From an uncultured Burkholderiales bacterium (GTDB lineage Bacteria; Pseudomonadota; Gammaproteobacteria; Burkholderiales; Burkholderiaceae_C), in contig CAIZHQ010000025.1 of the NCBI GenBank assembly GCA_903932865.1, forward strand, positions 124,001 through 188,000: a DNA stretch of 64,000 nucleotides, given 5' to 3'. Made by a program: the position numbers and the translations under genes. Position 1 is the first letter of the stretch. The number at the start of each line of letters is the position of its first letter. Under the pieces are notes generated by a model. The model saw only the letters and a program-made list of their open reading frames with translations, ran no database searches and was not told the DNA's origin. Of the stretch, positions 44,330 through 54,180 are shown one piece after another.

Positions 44330-46141
44330 ATGCCCGTCTACACCCCTCCAATTCGCGACATGCAATTTGTCTTGCACGAGTTGCTCAACGTGAGCGCCGA
44401 ACTCAAGGCCCTGCCCAAGCATGCCGACACCGACGCCGACACCATCAACGCGGTGCTGGAAGAAGGTGGCAAATTTGCCGCCGAGGTGGTGTTCCCCATC
44501 AACATCTCGGGCGACACGCAGGGCTGCCAGCTCAACCGCGACACGCACGAAGTCAAAGCGCCGGACGGCTTCAAAGAAGCCTACGCGCAGTACGTGGCCG
44601 GTGGCTGGCCAGCGCTCAGCTGCGACCCCGAGTTCGGCGGTCAGGGCTTGCCCTTTGTGGTCAACCAGTGCTTTTACGAAATGCTCAACTCGTCCAACCA
44701 GGCTTGGACCATGTACCCGGGTCTGAGCCACGGTGCTTACGAGTGCCTGCACGCCCACGGCACGCCCGAGCAAAAAGCCCTGTATTTGCCCAAGCTGACC
44801 AGTGGCGAGTGGACCGGCACCATGTGCCTGACCGAGCCGCATTGCGGCACCGATCTCGGCATGCTGCGCACCAAGGCCGAACCGCAAGCCGACGGCACCT
44901 ACAAGCTCAGCGGCCAAAAGATTTTCATCAGCGCGGGCGAACACAACCTGGCCCCCAACATCGTCCACTTGGTGCTGGCCCGCTTGCCCGAAGCGCCTCC
45001 CGGCAGCAAAGGCATCAGCCTCTTCATCGTGCCCAAGTTCAACGTGGCGGCCGACGGCAACATGGGCGAGCGCAACGGCATCTATTGCGGCGGCCTGGAG
45101 CACAAAATGGGCATCCACGGCAACGCGACTTGCCAGATGGTTTTGGACGGCGCGGTGGGCACCTTGGTGGGCCAGCCCAACAAAGGCCTGGCCGCGATGT
45201 TTGTCATGATGAACGCCGCCCGCCTGGGTGTGGGCAACCAGTCGCTGGGACTGACCGAAGTGGCTTACCAAAACGCGCTGGCCTACGCCAAAGACCGCGT
45301 ACAAATGCGCTCGCTCACGGGTGTCAAGGCCCCTGGTAAACCCGCCGACCCGATCATCGTGCACCCCGATGTGCGCCGCATGCTCATGACCGCCAAAGCC
45401 TATGCCGAAGGTGGCCGCGCGCTGGCTTGCTACTGCGCTTTGTTGCTCGACAAAGAACTCAACCATCCCGACGAAGCCGTGCGTGCTGAAGCTGCTGAGG
45501 TCGTGGCCTTGCTCACCCCCATCGTCAAAGCCTTCACCACCGACAACGCCTGGGAGGCGACATCCGCTTGCCAGCAAGTCTTTGGTGGCCACGGCTACAT
45601 CAAAGAATGGGGCATGGAGCAGTTCGTGCGTGATGCACGCATCAACATGATTTACGAAGGCACCAATACCATCCAGTCACTCGACTTGCTGGGCCGCAAG
45701 GTGTTGGGCAACCAAGGCGCGACGCTCAAGAAATTCGGCAAGCTGGTGGAGCAACTGGTCAAGGCCGAAATGGCCAATGAAGCCATGGGCGAGTTCATCA
45801 AGCCGCTGGCCGATCTGGGCCAAAAGCTCACCCAGCTGACCGGCGAAGTCGGCATGAAAGCCATGAGCAACGCCGACGAGGTGGGCGCGGCCGCCGTGGA
45901 CTACCTGCGCGTGGTGGGTCATTTGGTGCTGGGTTATTTCTGGGCCCGTTCGGCGCAGATCGCGCTGGCCAAATTGGCCGAAGCCGAAGAAGAGGCCCAG
46001 CGCCCTGACCCCTTCTACCAGGCCAAGTTACAAACCGCGCGTTTTTACTTCAACCGCCTGATGCCCGAAACCTCGAGCCTGATGCGCCGCATCCGCGCAG
46101 GCAGCGATGTTCTGATGGACACCGACGCCGCGCTGGCCTGA
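44330..46141 (+). CDS. Acyl-CoA dehydrogenase, large DmdC/FadE-like type
   Basis: A 603-residue flavoenzyme. It shows the N-terminal domain starting YTPPIRDMQFVLHELL, FAD-binding MCLTEPHCGTDLGMLRT, the acyl site, YEGTNTIQSLDLLGRKVL near 440 and the extra C-terminal domain of the 590-600-residue subfamily (DmdC and relatives). It oxidises acyl-CoA to enoyl-CoA. Cannot tell 3-methylmercaptopropionyl-CoA from fatty acyl-CoA as substrate. Confidence 0.93.
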   Translation: MPVYTPPIRDMQFVLHELLNVSAELKALPKHADTDADTINAVLEEGGKFAAEVVFPINISGDTQGCQLNRDTHEVKAPDGFKEAYAQYVAGGWPALSCDPEFGGQGLPFVVNQCFYEMLNSSNQAWTMYPGLSHGAYECLHAHGTPEQKALYLPKLTSGEWTGTMCLTEPHCGTDLGMLRTKAEPQADGTYKLSGQKIFISAGEHNLAPNIVHLVLARLPEAPPGSKGISLFIVPKFNVAADGNMGERNGIYCGGLEHKMGIHGNATCQMVLDGAVGTLVGQPNKGLAAMFVMMNAARLGVGNQSLGLTEVAYQNALAYAKDRVQMRSLTGVKAPGKPADPIIVHPDVRRMLMTAKAYAEGGRALACYCALLLDKELNHPDEAVRAEAAEVVALLTPIVKAFTTDNAWEATSACQQVFGGHGYIKEWGMEQFVRDARINMIYEGTNTIQSLDLLGRKVLGNQGATLKKFGKLVEQLVKAEMANEAMGEFIKPLADLGQKLTQLTGEVGMKAMSNADEVGAAAVDYLRVVGHLVLGYFWARSAQIALAKLAEAEEEAQRPDPFYQAKLQTARFYFNRLMPETSSLMRRIRAGSDVLMDTDAALA

Positions 46142-46169
46142 ACCCCAAGCTTCAAAAAGGAAGAACCCC

Positions 46170-46613
46170 ATGATCAAAAGCGCATTGACCTTGAGCCTGG
46201 GTCTGCTGAGCCTGGTCGCACACGCCCAAATGAGCCCGGTGGGTCTGTGGCGCAGCATCGACGATGAAAGCAAGCAGCCCAAAGCCGAAATCCGCATCAG
46301 CCAGAACGCGGCGGGTGGCTTGTCCGGCGTGGTCGAAAGGTCGCTGCAAAACAACCCCAACACCGAACCCAACTGCAATTTGTGCACCGATGACCGCAAA
46401 GACAAACCCAAAATCGGCATGGAAATCATCCGGGGCGGTCAACAAGGTGACGGCAAAGCGGTGTGGGAGGGTGGGAAAATCCTCGATCCCGAGAACGGCA
46501 AAAACTACAGCCTTCGCCTGACCCCTATTGATGGCGGAAAAAAACTCGAAGTCCGTGGGTTCATCGGTGCGCCCCTGCTGGGTCGCACCCAAACCTGGAT
46601 TCGGGTTCAGTAA
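46170..46613 (+). CDS. DUF2147 family exported protein
   Basis: A 147-residue protein with an 20-residue signal peptide ending AHA/Q, then SPVGLWRSIDDESKQPKAEI, the DUF2147 start, a CNLCTDDRKDKP segment and WEGGKILDPENGK typical of the family. Function unknown; commonly found in betaproteobacterial acyl-CoA operons. Begins 28 bases after the dehydrogenase stop. Confidence 0.85.
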   Translation: MIKSALTLSLGLLSLVAHAQMSPVGLWRSIDDESKQPKAEIRISQNAAGGLSGVVERSLQNNPNTEPNCNLCTDDRKDKPKIGMEIIRGGQQGDGKAVWEGGKILDPENGKNYSLRLTPIDGGKKLEVRGFIGAPLLGRTQTWIRVQ

Positions 46614-46650
46614 ACCGTCGCAAGCTCAACGACACACCACAAGGACCTGC

Positions 46651-47415
46651 ATGTCTGACATCCTGACCCACACCGACGCGGGGGTGATGACCATCACCTT
46701 CAACCGCCTGGACAAAAAGAACTCCATCACATCGTCCATGTACGCTGCCATGGCCGACGCTGTGGCCCAAGCTGCAGCCGATCCCGCCGTGCGCGTGGTG
46801 GTGTTTCAGGGGCATGAGAGCATCTTCAGTGCGGGCAACGACATTGGCGACTTTTTGAACCAGCCGCCTTCCACACAAGAGTCGCCTGTGTTCCGCTTTT
46901 TGCGAGGCATCGCCACCTTCGAAAAGCCACTGCTCGCTGCTGTGGCCGGGCCTGCGGTGGGCATCGGCACCACCATGTTGTTCCATTGCGACTTGGTCTA
47001 TGCCGGTGACAACGCGGCGTTCTCCATGCCTTTCGTCAACTTGGGCCTGTGCCCAGAGGCGGCATCCAGCCTGCTGGCACCGCGCATGTTCGGCTACCAC
47101 CGCGCCGCCGAAGCCTTGCTCATGGGTGAGCCCTTCTTTGCCGAAGCGGCGCAAGAGGTAGGCTTGGTCAACCGCGTGGTGCCACCCACCGAAGTCAATG
47201 GCTACGCCCAGGCGCAAGCTCGCAAGCTGGCCGCCAAACCACTGTCATCACTCATCGCCACCAAGCGCCTCATGAAGGGTGGCGAGCAGCAGGCCGTGCT
47301 TCAAAAGATGGACGAAGAAGGCCAAAGTTTCGGACGCATGCTGCGTGAACCCGCCGCCAAGGAAGCCTTTGGTGCGTTCATGGAAAAGCGCAAGCCGGAT
47401 TTTTCCAAACTTTGA
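46651..47415 (+). CDS. Enoyl-CoA hydratase/isomerase family protein
   Basis: A 254-residue crotonase. The oxyanion-hole segments FSAGNDIGDF near residue 66 and AAVAGPAVGIGTTM near 102 are visible, along with the PEAASSLL acid helix. It would hydrate the enoyl-CoA made by the dehydrogenase two genes upstream. The Met at 46651 follows AAGGA ribosome-binding bases. Confidence 0.92.
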   Translation: MSDILTHTDAGVMTITFNRLDKKNSITSSMYAAMADAVAQAAADPAVRVVVFQGHESIFSAGNDIGDFLNQPPSTQESPVFRFLRGIATFEKPLLAAVAGPAVGIGTTMLFHCDLVYAGDNAAFSMPFVNLGLCPEAASSLLAPRMFGYHRAAEALLMGEPFFAEAAQEVGLVNRVVPPTEVNGYAQAQARKLAAKPLSSLIATKRLMKGGEQQAVLQKMDEEGQSFGRMLREPAAKEAFGAFMEKRKPDFSKL

Positions 47416-47459
47416 AGGCAGGGGGCTGCCAAGCGCGGTTCTTCCCTAGAATCTCAGGC

Positions 47460-47942
47460 ATGCCCCACCGTTCCCCTGCCCCCGTCGTTCTGGAACCCGA
47501 GTACATCGAAGGTTTTCGCCAGATCTACGAAGAAAAAATCGTCTTCAACAAAACCTTAGGCTTGAAGCTCGTCAAGGTCACGCCCGAGGGCGTGGAAGCC
47601 CGCATCGAGATGAGGCCTGAGTTGGTCGGTCATTTTGCCTACAACCGCATCCATGGCGGCGTCATCAGCGCGGTGCTGGACGCCATCGGCAGCGCGGCCG
47701 TGATGGCGGCGTTGGCCGCCAAACACATGGACGAGCCGCCCGCCAAGCGCTTGGAGCGCTTTGCGAAGCTGGGCACCATCGATTTGCGGGTGGACTACCT
47801 GCGCCCTGGCATTGGCGAGCACTTCACCATCACCGCCAACGCTTTGCGCGTGGGCTCGCGGGTGGGCTCGTCGCGCATGGAGTTTTGTGGACCTGACGGC
47901 ACCTTGATGTCCACAGGCGCTGCGGCTTACATCGTGTCCTGA
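47460..47942 (+). CDS. Hotdog-fold thioesterase (PaaI/YiiD type)
   Basis: A 160-residue hotdog protein. The core helix region (HFAYNRIHGGVISAVLDAIG) and DYLRPGIGEHFT are typical of the thioesterase superfamily. It probably hydrolyses an acyl-CoA from the same pathway. An in-frame TTG at 47412, overlapping the previous stop, could give a 16-residue extension. Confidence 0.85.
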   Translation: MPHRSPAPVVLEPEYIEGFRQIYEEKIVFNKTLGLKLVKVTPEGVEARIEMRPELVGHFAYNRIHGGVISAVLDAIGSAAVMAALAAKHMDEPPAKRLERFAKLGTIDLRVDYLRPGIGEHFTITANALRVGSRVGSSRMEFCGPDGTLMSTGAAAYIVS

Positions 47943-47988
47943 CCACCGCTGGCGGTCTGTCACCGCATCTGTGTCCTGCCCCCGTGCA

Positions 47989-48399
47989 TCACTCGGCGGG
48001 CACCAACCTCGGTGTGCCTTGGTCGTCTACCGCCACATAGGTCAGGTTCGCTTCGGTGACCTTGATGTACTGGCCTTGCAATTGAAAGCGCTCGGCAAAT
48101 ACCTCGACCTTGACGGTGACCGAAGTGCGGCCCACGCGCACGATGCGCGAGAAAAATGACAAGATGTCGCCCACTTTCACCGGTTGTTTGAAGATGAACT
48201 CGTTCACCGCCACAGTGACCATGCGGCCGCGCACACGCCTAGCGGGCAACACGGCCCCGGCCAAGTCAACCTGGGCCATGACCCAGCCACCAAAAATATC
48301 GCCACTGGCATTGCAGTCGGCGGGCATGGGGATGACCTTGAGCACCAGTTCCTGGTCGGTGGGCAAAGAAACGTTGTTCGGGTGTAGGGCGTCAGACAT
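47989..48399 (-). CDS. yciA: Acyl-CoA thioesterase YciA type
   Basis: A 136-residue hotdog thioesterase. The catalytic region reads ADCNASGDIFGGWVMAQVD with the conserved Asn and Asp, followed by VNEFIFKQPVKVGDILSF and TYVAVDDQGTPR. The start at 48399 is preferred over an upstream in-frame GTG. Convergent with the previous thioesterase and divergent from the Atm1-type gene. Confidence 0.92.
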   Translation of the reverse strand: MSDALHPNNVSLPTDQELVLKVIPMPADCNASGDIFGGWVMAQVDLAGAVLPARRVRGRMVTVAVNEFIFKQPVKVGDILSFFSRIVRVGRTSVTVKVEVFAERFQLQGQYIKVTEANLTYVAVDDQGTPRLVPAE

Positions 48400-48440
48400 G
48401 GTCACAATCGGTGGTTAACGTCAAAACCGGATTGTCCCTT

Positions 48441-50279
48441 ATGCGCCACCACGGCGAAACCGCTGCCCCAGCTTCTCCCCATGCCCCTGGCGCCAAGCCC
48501 GGCGCTGCGCCGCCAACGCCGCCGGGCAACGACTGGAAAACCTTGTCGCGCCTCTTGCCCTATTTGTGGCAATACAAATGGCGCGTGGTGATTGCCCTGA
48601 GCCTCATGGTATGCGCCAAGTTGGCCAACGTGAGCGTGCCTTTGCTGCTCAAGGAGTTGGTCGATGCCATGAACCTCAAGCCCGGCGACGCTCAAGCGGT
48701 GTTGGTCGTGCCGGTGGCGCTGCTGGTGGGTTACGGCGCTTTGCGCTTGCTGACGTCTGCATTCACCGAATTGCGCGAGCTGGTGTTTGCCAAAGCCACA
48801 CAAGGCGCATCGCGCAGCATTGCCTTGCAGACCTTTGAACATTTGCACGCTTTGAGCCTGCGCTTTCACCTGGCCCGGCAAACGGGCGGGATGACGCGCG
48901 ACATTGAGCGCGGCGTGCGCGGCATCGAGTCGCTGATCTCTTATTCGCTTTACAGCATCATTCCCACGCTGATCGAGGTGGGCTTGGTGCTGACGATTTT
49001 GGCCGTCAAGTTTGACGCCTGGTTCGCGGGCATCACCTTGGCAGCCTTGGCGTTTTACATTTTCTTCACCGTGCGCGTCACCGAGTGGCGCACCCAGTTT
49101 CGCAAGCAGGCCAACGAGTTCGACTCGGCCGCGCACACCCGCGCCATCGACTCGCTGTTGAACTACGAAACCGTCAAATACTTTGGCAACGAACGCTTTG
49201 AGGCGGGCCGTTACGACGAAAGTCTGGAGCGTTTGCGCTTGTCGCGCCTGAAGGCACAAACCTCGTTGTCCTTGCTCAACACTGGGCAGCAGCTCATCAT
49301 TGCGTCAGCCTTGGTGGCCATGCTCTGGCGCGCCACCGAAGGTGTGGTGGCCGGGCGCATGACCTTGGGCGATTTGGTCATGATCAACGCCTTCATGATC
49401 CAGCTCTACATCCCGCTCAACTTTTTGGGCGTGCTGTACCGCGAGATCAAGCAAAGTCTGACCGACCTGGACAAGATGTTTGTGCTCATGGACCGTGAGC
49501 GCGAAGTGGCCGATGCGCCGGGTGCACCCGCGCTGGCTTTGCAAGGCGCGCCCGATGTGGTGTTTGACCGCGTGTCCTTCGCCTATGAACCTGACCGCCC
49601 GATTTTGAAAGACATCAGCTTCACCATCCCCGCAGGAAAAACCGTGGCGGTGGTCGGGCCTTCGGGTTCCGGCAAGTCCACGCTGGCGCGTTTGATGTTC
49701 CGTTTTTATGACGTGCAGCAGGGCTTCATCCGCATCGCGGGGCAGGACATCCGGCAGGTCACCCAAAACAGCGTGCGCCAGGCCTTGGGCATCGTGCCGC
49801 AAGACACGGTGCTGTTCAACGACAGCGTGGCCTACAACATCGCTTATGGCCGACCCGGTGCCAGCCAGGCCGAGATCGAAGGCGCTGCGCGTTCGGCGCG
49901 CATCCATGACTTCATCGCCTCCACGCCCAAGGGCTACCAAACTTCGGTGGGTGAGCGCGGGTTGAAGTTGTCGGGCGGCGAAAAGCAGCGCGTGGCGATT
50001 GCCCGCACCCTGCTCAAAGACCCGCCGATTTTGGTGTTCGATGAGGCCACTTCTGCGCTGGACTCCGCCAACGAACGCGCGATCCAATCCGAGCTGGCCA
50101 GCGTGGCGCAAAACAAAACCACGCTGGTGATTGCGCACCGCCTGTCCACGGTGGTCGATGCGCACGAGATTTTGGTGATGGAAGCGGGCCAGATCATCGA
50201 GCGCGGCCACCATGCCGAGCTCTTGGCCCAACAAGGCCGTTACGCCAGTATGTGGGCGATGCAGCAGTCGAGCGAGTGA
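48441..50279 (+). CDS. ABC exporter of Atm1 type (fused membrane and ATPase domains)
   Basis: A 612-residue half-transporter. Six helices span residues 50-340; MTRDIERGVRGIESLISYSL is diagnostic of the Atm1/HMT1 group. The ATPase has Walker A GPSGSGKST near 408, signature LSGGEKQR near 512, and LVFDEATSALD. It is expected to dimerise and export glutathione-bound or Fe-S-related species, or heavy metals. The start at 48441 is used; an in-frame extension of ten residues is possible. Confidence 0.9.
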   Translation: MRHHGETAAPASPHAPGAKPGAAPPTPPGNDWKTLSRLLPYLWQYKWRVVIALSLMVCAKLANVSVPLLLKELVDAMNLKPGDAQAVLVVPVALLVGYGALRLLTSAFTELRELVFAKATQGASRSIALQTFEHLHALSLRFHLARQTGGMTRDIERGVRGIESLISYSLYSIIPTLIEVGLVLTILAVKFDAWFAGITLAALAFYIFFTVRVTEWRTQFRKQANEFDSAAHTRAIDSLLNYETVKYFGNERFEAGRYDESLERLRLSRLKAQTSLSLLNTGQQLIIASALVAMLWRATEGVVAGRMTLGDLVMINAFMIQLYIPLNFLGVLYREIKQSLTDLDKMFVLMDREREVADAPGAPALALQGAPDVVFDRVSFAYEPDRPILKDISFTIPAGKTVAVVGPSGSGKSTLARLMFRFYDVQQGFIRIAGQDIRQVTQNSVRQALGIVPQDTVLFNDSVAYNIAYGRPGASQAEIEGAARSARIHDFIASTPKGYQTSVGERGLKLSGGEKQRVAIARTLLKDPPILVFDEATSALDSANERAIQSELASVAQNKTTLVIAHRLSTVVDAHEILVMEAGQIIERGHHAELLAQQGRYASMWAMQQSSE

Positions 50280-50291
50280 GCCGAAAAAGCT

Positions 50292-51395
50292 TCAGCGCTC
50301 GTCGAAACTGATCACCACGCGATCGCTGGTGGGGCGGGCTTGGCAAGACAGGACGAAGCCTTGCTCGACTTCGGGCTTTTCGAGGGTGAAGTTCTTTTCC
50401 ATCTCGGTCGTGCCTTCCATGACCTTGCAGCGGCAGGTGCAGCACACCCCGGCTTTGCACGAGTAGGGCAGGTCCAGACCCAGGGACAAGGCGATGTCCA
50501 GGATCTTCTCGTTGCGGTTCATCGGCATGTTGTAAGGCTTGCCGTCCAGCACCACGGTGAGCTGCACTTCGCCTTGCGCGCGCGTGGTCGGGTGGCCCAG
50601 CACGGCCTTGGCGCGGACTTCGGGGGGCAGGGCATCCAGTGTGGGCGAGCTGAAACGTTCTGTGCGAATGCGCTCGGCTTTGACGCCAGCCGTCAGCAAG
50701 GCTTGCTCGGTGGCCTCGATCATGGCCTCAGGGCCGCACACAAACACCTCGTCCATGCTGCCCACGGGCAAGAAAGCGTCGATGATGGCTTGCACTTTGG
50801 CGCCGTCGATGCGGCCTTCCAGCAAAGGCACTTCTTGCGCCTGGCGAGACAGGATGTGGATCAGCGTCAGGCGCGAGGGGTAACGGTCCTTCAGGTCTTG
50901 CAGGGCTTCGTTGAACATCACGCTGTCCATGCGGCGGTTGCCATAGACCAAGGTGAATTTGCTGTCGGGTTGGTCTTCCAGCGTGCTGGCCAGGATGGAC
51001 AGGATGGGCGTGATGCCCGAGCCTGCGGCAAAGCCCACACGGTGAATGGCGCGGGGGCGCTGCACCACAAAGCGGCCATCGGGCGGCATTACGCGTAGCG
51101 TGTCGCCCGCTTGGAGTTGGGTGGCCGCCCAGTTCGAGAAAACGCCGCCTTCGACGGGGCGAATGCCCACTTCGAGCACGCCGTTCTTTTGCAGCTGACT
51201 GCGGGCCGAGCTGATGGAGTAACTGCGGCGCACGTCTGCGCCGTCGATGTCCGCACGCAAGGTCAGGAACTGGCCCGGCTGGAATTCAAAACTGCTGCGC
51301 AGATCGGCAGGCACATGCAGCGCAATCGCCACGGCACCGGCCGCTTCGGGGCTGATGCGTGCGATCGGGAGGTCATGAAATCGGGGTGCGGACAT
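50292..51395 (-). CDS. paaE: Phenylacetyl-CoA epoxidase reductase subunit PaaE
   Basis: A 367-residue reductase. It has an FAD-binding ferredoxin-reductase part (RRSYSISSA near residue 58, FAAGSGITPILSI near 122) and a C-terminal plant-type 2Fe-2S ferredoxin (about 285-367) with CKAGVCCTCRCKVMEG and a fourth Cys in LSCQA. It passes electrons from NADPH to the PaaA di-iron site. Last gene of the paaABCDE operon. Confidence 0.95.
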   Translation of the reverse strand: MSAPRFHDLPIARISPEAAGAVAIALHVPADLRSSFEFQPGQFLTLRADIDGADVRRSYSISSARSQLQKNGVLEVGIRPVEGGVFSNWAATQLQAGDTLRVMPPDGRFVVQRPRAIHRVGFAAGSGITPILSILASTLEDQPDSKFTLVYGNRRMDSVMFNEALQDLKDRYPSRLTLIHILSRQAQEVPLLEGRIDGAKVQAIIDAFLPVGSMDEVFVCGPEAMIEATEQALLTAGVKAERIRTERFSSPTLDALPPEVRAKAVLGHPTTRAQGEVQLTVVLDGKPYNMPMNRNEKILDIALSLGLDLPYSCKAGVCCTCRCKVMEGTTEMEKNFTLEKPEVEQGFVLSCQARPTSDRVVISFDER

Positions 51396-51424
51396 GGCGT
51401 GAGGTTGAGGCAGCTTGCGGCCAC

Positions 51425-51973
51425 TCAGTAAGGTTTGAAGTAATCGAAGGGCTCCATGCAAGCCAGGCACCGGTAAAGGGCCTTGCAGGCGGTCGAGCCG
51501 AAATGGGAGGTTTCGGTGGTGTTGGCCGAGCCGCATTGCGGGCAATTCACCACCTCGGGTTTGGCACCGCGTGCTGCAAACTGCACCACGTTGGCCGCAC
51601 CCGAACCCGCGCTGGCGCAGGCGTGCGGCGGGGCAATGCCGTAAGCGCGCAGCTTGTCTTTGGCCGCATCGGTCATCCATTCGGTGGTCCAAGCGGGGGC
51701 CAGTTGCGTGACCACACGGCCCTGCAAGCCGTGGGCCTGCAGCAGGGCTTTCACATCGTCCTCGATCGCGCCCATGGCCGGGCAGCCGCTGTAAGTGGGC
51801 GTGATGACCACTTCCAGACCTGCATTGCCAACGCGCACATCGCGCAAGATGCCCAGCTCGCGCAAGCTGACCACCGGGATTTCCGGGTCGGTCAATTGCT
51901 CCAGCAGTGCCCAGGCGTGGCTGACATCGGCTGCGCGTTCAGGCGCAGAGGCGGGCGAAGCAGTCGAGGTCAT
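51425..51973 (-). CDS. paaD: Phenylacetate degradation protein PaaD
   Basis: A 182-residue MIP18/DUF59-family protein: LTDPEIPVVSLRELGILRDV and YSGCPAMGAIEDDV near residue 60 are typical. The C-terminal zinc-ribbon-like part has CPQCGSANT and CLACMEPF. It probably assists metal centre assembly in the epoxidase. It lies nine bases after paaC. Confidence 0.94.
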   Translation of the reverse strand: MTSTASPASAPERAADVSHAWALLEQLTDPEIPVVSLRELGILRDVRVGNAGLEVVITPTYSGCPAMGAIEDDVKALLQAHGLQGRVVTQLAPAWTTEWMTDAAKDKLRAYGIAPPHACASAGSGAANVVQFAARGAKPEVVNCPQCGSANTTETSHFGSTACKALYRCLACMEPFDYFKPY

Positions 51974-51982
51974 GGGGGCTGG

Positions 51983-52777
51983 TCACCAGGTGGCTTGTGG
52001 GTGGGCGCGGGCCACGCTTTGCATTTCGGCCAACACGAAACCCAGGTGCTCAGAGTGGATGCCTTGCTTGCCAGTGGGCACAAAGCCGCCATCGGCAGGG
52101 CGTTGCAGGGTGGCCTCTTGCAGTGCCTCGTCCACGATCTGGTTCCAGTCGTTTTGCAAAGCGGCCATGTCGATGCCCGTGCCGTTGGCAAGCGCGGCGG
52201 CTTCGTGCGCGCTGTGGCTCCAAAACTCTTGGGTGTAGGGCAGCAATTGGTCGAGCGCTGCTTGCGCTTTGGCGTGCGACGCGTCGGTGCCATCACCCAA
52301 GCGCACCAGCCAATCGCGCGAGTGGCGCAGGTGGTAGCGCACCTCTTTGAGTGACTTGGCGGCGATCGCGGCCAGCTGTGTGTCTTGCGAGTTTTGCAGT
52401 TGGTCCCAGACCAGCACCATCAGGCTGCTGTACAAAAAGTTGCGCACGATGGTGGTGGCAAAGTCGCGGTCACCCACCGACGTGGCCGCCATCAAAGGCA
52501 TGTGTGGCAATTCGCACAGCGTGTAATTTTTGAAGTCGGGCACGTCGCGGAAATACGCCAGCGTGTCTTCGGTGGCGTCGCCGCCTTGCAGCGTGGCCGC
52601 GTGCTGGTAAAGCATGCGGGCCTGGCCCACCAGGTCCAGGCTGTTGTTGGACAGCGCGATGTCTTCTTCGAGGATGGGGCCGTGGCCACACCATTCGGCA
52701 TTGCGCTGACCGAGGATCAGCGCGTTGTCGGCCAGGTGCAGCAGGTAATCAACGGGGGCGTTCATGGTGACACTCAT
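51983..52777 (-). CDS. paaC: Phenylacetyl-CoA epoxidase subunit PaaC
   Basis: A 264-residue structural partner of PaaA with the ferritin-like four-helix fold (LILGQRNAEWCGHGPILEED, EVRYHLRHSRDWLVRLGDGT). The start is not certain: a GTG at 52789 overlaps the paaB stop, and ATGs lie at 52777 and 52765. PaaC lacks the catalytic metal ligands of PaaA and stabilises the complex. Confidence 0.93.
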   Translation of the reverse strand: MSVTMNAPVDYLLHLADNALILGQRNAEWCGHGPILEEDIALSNNSLDLVGQARMLYQHAATLQGGDATEDTLAYFRDVPDFKNYTLCELPHMPLMAATSVGDRDFATTIVRNFLYSSLMVLVWDQLQNSQDTQLAAIAAKSLKEVRYHLRHSRDWLVRLGDGTDASHAKAQAALDQLLPYTQEFWSHSAHEAAALANGTGIDMAALQNDWNQIVDEALQEATLQRPADGGFVPTGKQGIHSEHLGFVLAEMQSVARAHPQATW

Positions 52778-52785
52778 GTTTGTGC

Positions 52786-53094
52786 TCACATGTGTCCCAC
52801 TTCTTCTGGAATCACATAGAAAGTGGGGTGACGGTACACCTTGTCGCTGGCCGGGTCGAAGAACTCGGGTTTGTCGTTGGGTTCGCTGGCCGAGATGCTG
52901 GCCGAGGGCACGACCCAGATGCTCACGCCTTCCTGGCGCCGGGTGTACACATCGCGCGCCATTTGCAGGGCGTGCGCTGAATCGGAGGCGTGCAGGCTGC
53001 CGCAGTGTTTGTGCTCAAGGCCTTGCTTGCTGCGGACAAAAACTTCCCACAGGGGCCATTCTTTCAGTGCGGCGGAGTTGGCAGTGGTGTTCAT
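52786..53094 (-). CDS. paaB: Phenylacetyl-CoA epoxidase subunit PaaB
   Basis: A 102-residue protein with [20 protein letters not shown] then [19 protein letters not shown], the standard PaaB sequence. It bridges PaaAC heterodimers. Its ATG overlaps the paaA stop by four bases and its stop overlaps a possible paaC GTG. Confidence 0.95.
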   Translation of the reverse strand: MNTTANSAALKEWPLWEVFVRSKQGLEHKHCGSLHASDSAHALQMARDVYTRRQEGVSIWVVPSASISASEPNDKPEFFDPASDKVYRHPTFYVIPEEVGHM

Positions 53095-54122
53095 GCGGCC
53101 TCCTTCAATTGGCGTGCTTGTTGTTTGCGGGCGTGGGCGAGGGCCGCTTCGCGCACCCAGGCGCCGTCGTTCCAGGCCTTGACGCGGGCACCCAGGCGTT
53201 CCTTGTTGCAAGGGCCGTTGCCGTTCACGGTGGCCCAGAACTCGTCCCAGTCGATCTGGCCGTAGTCGTGGGCTTGACGCTCTTCGTTCCACTTCAAATC
53301 AGGGTCGGGCAGGGTCACGCCCAGTAATTTGGCTTGTGGCACGGTGGCGTCCACAAACTTTTGGCGCAGGTCGTCGTTGCTGATGCGCTTGATGCCCCAG
53401 CGCATGCCTTGCGCGCTGTTGGGGCTGTCGGCATCGGGCGGCCCAAACATGGCCAGGCACTTCCACCACCAGCGGTTGACGGCGTCTTGCACCATGGCTT
53501 TTTGCTCGGCCGTACCTTGCATCATCACCAACAAGGCTTCGTAGCCCTGGCGCTGGTGGAAGGATTCTTCTTTGCACACCCGCACCATGGCGCGGGCATA
53601 AGGGCCGTAAGAGCAGCGGCACAGGGGCACCTGGTTCATGATGGCCGCGCCATCGACCAGCCAGCCGACCACGCCCACATCGGCCCAGTTGAGCGTGGGG
53701 TAGTTGAAGATGGAGCTGTATTTGGCTTTGCCCGAGTGCAGGGCATCGAGCATCTGGTCGCGGCTGGTGCCCAGGGTTTCGGCGGCGCTGTACAAGTACA
53801 GGCCGTGGCCGGCCTCGTCTTGCACCTTGGCGATCAAAATCGTTTTGCGCTTCAAACTCGGGGCGCGGCTGATCCAGTTGCCTTCGGGCAGCATGCCGAC
53901 GATTTCGCTGTGGGCGTGCTGGCTGATCTGGCGCACCAGGGTTTTGCGGTAGGCCTCTGGCATCCACTCGCGGGGTTCGATGCGGCCATCGGCGTCGATG
54001 CGGGCGTCAAAGGCCGCCTGCAGGGCAGCGTCTTGCGCGCTCAGGGCTTTGGGCACGGCCTTCAGGCCGGCCGATTTGACGTCTTCGGATGTGTCCGGGA
54101 CGCTGAAAGATTGCGTGTACAT
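53091..54122 (-). CDS. paaA: Phenylacetyl-CoA epoxidase catalytic subunit PaaA
   Basis: A 343-residue di-iron oxygenase subunit that epoxidises the ring of phenylacetyl-CoA. Iron-binding helices contain [17 protein letters not shown] near residue 100 and [16 protein letters not shown] near 190, with the acidic/His ligands in place. The start MYTQSFSVP is preceded by GGAG. First gene of the operon, behind a palindromic operator and a leader hairpin. Confidence 0.96.
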   Translation of the reverse strand: MYTQSFSVPDTSEDVKSAGLKAVPKALSAQDAALQAAFDARIDADGRIEPREWMPEAYRKTLVRQISQHAHSEIVGMLPEGNWISRAPSLKRKTILIAKVQDEAGHGLYLYSAAETLGTSRDQMLDALHSGKAKYSSIFNYPTLNWADVGVVGWLVDGAAIMNQVPLCRCSYGPYARAMVRVCKEESFHQRQGYEALLVMMQGTAEQKAMVQDAVNRWWWKCLAMFGPPDADSPNSAQGMRWGIKRISNDDLRQKFVDATVPQAKLLGVTLPDPDLKWNEERQAHDYGQIDWDEFWATVNGNGPCNKERLGARVKAWNDGAWVREAALAHARKQQARQLKEAA

Positions 54123-54131
54123 GGCAGGTCT

Positions 54132-54167
54132 CCTGCGCCAAACAGGATGGAATGATCTTGGCGCAGG
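54132..54167 (-). promoter_or_regulatory. Leader hairpin of paaA overlapping its ribosome-binding site
   Basis: A perfect 10-bp inverted repeat: CCTGCGCCAA (54132-54141) and TTGGCGCAGG (54158-54167), 16-base spacer. In the minus-strand transcript the second arm ends in GCAGG, directly followed by AGA, so the ribosome-binding GGAG lies partly in the stem, ten bases before the ATG. Confidence 0.5.
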
Positions 54168-54180
54168 TGCCAGTATACCC

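Noticed and set aside
44177..45592. A 471-codon open frame antisense to the acyl-CoA dehydrogenase
   Set aside because: The dehydrogenase is certain; the antisense product is low-complexity and has no start signal.
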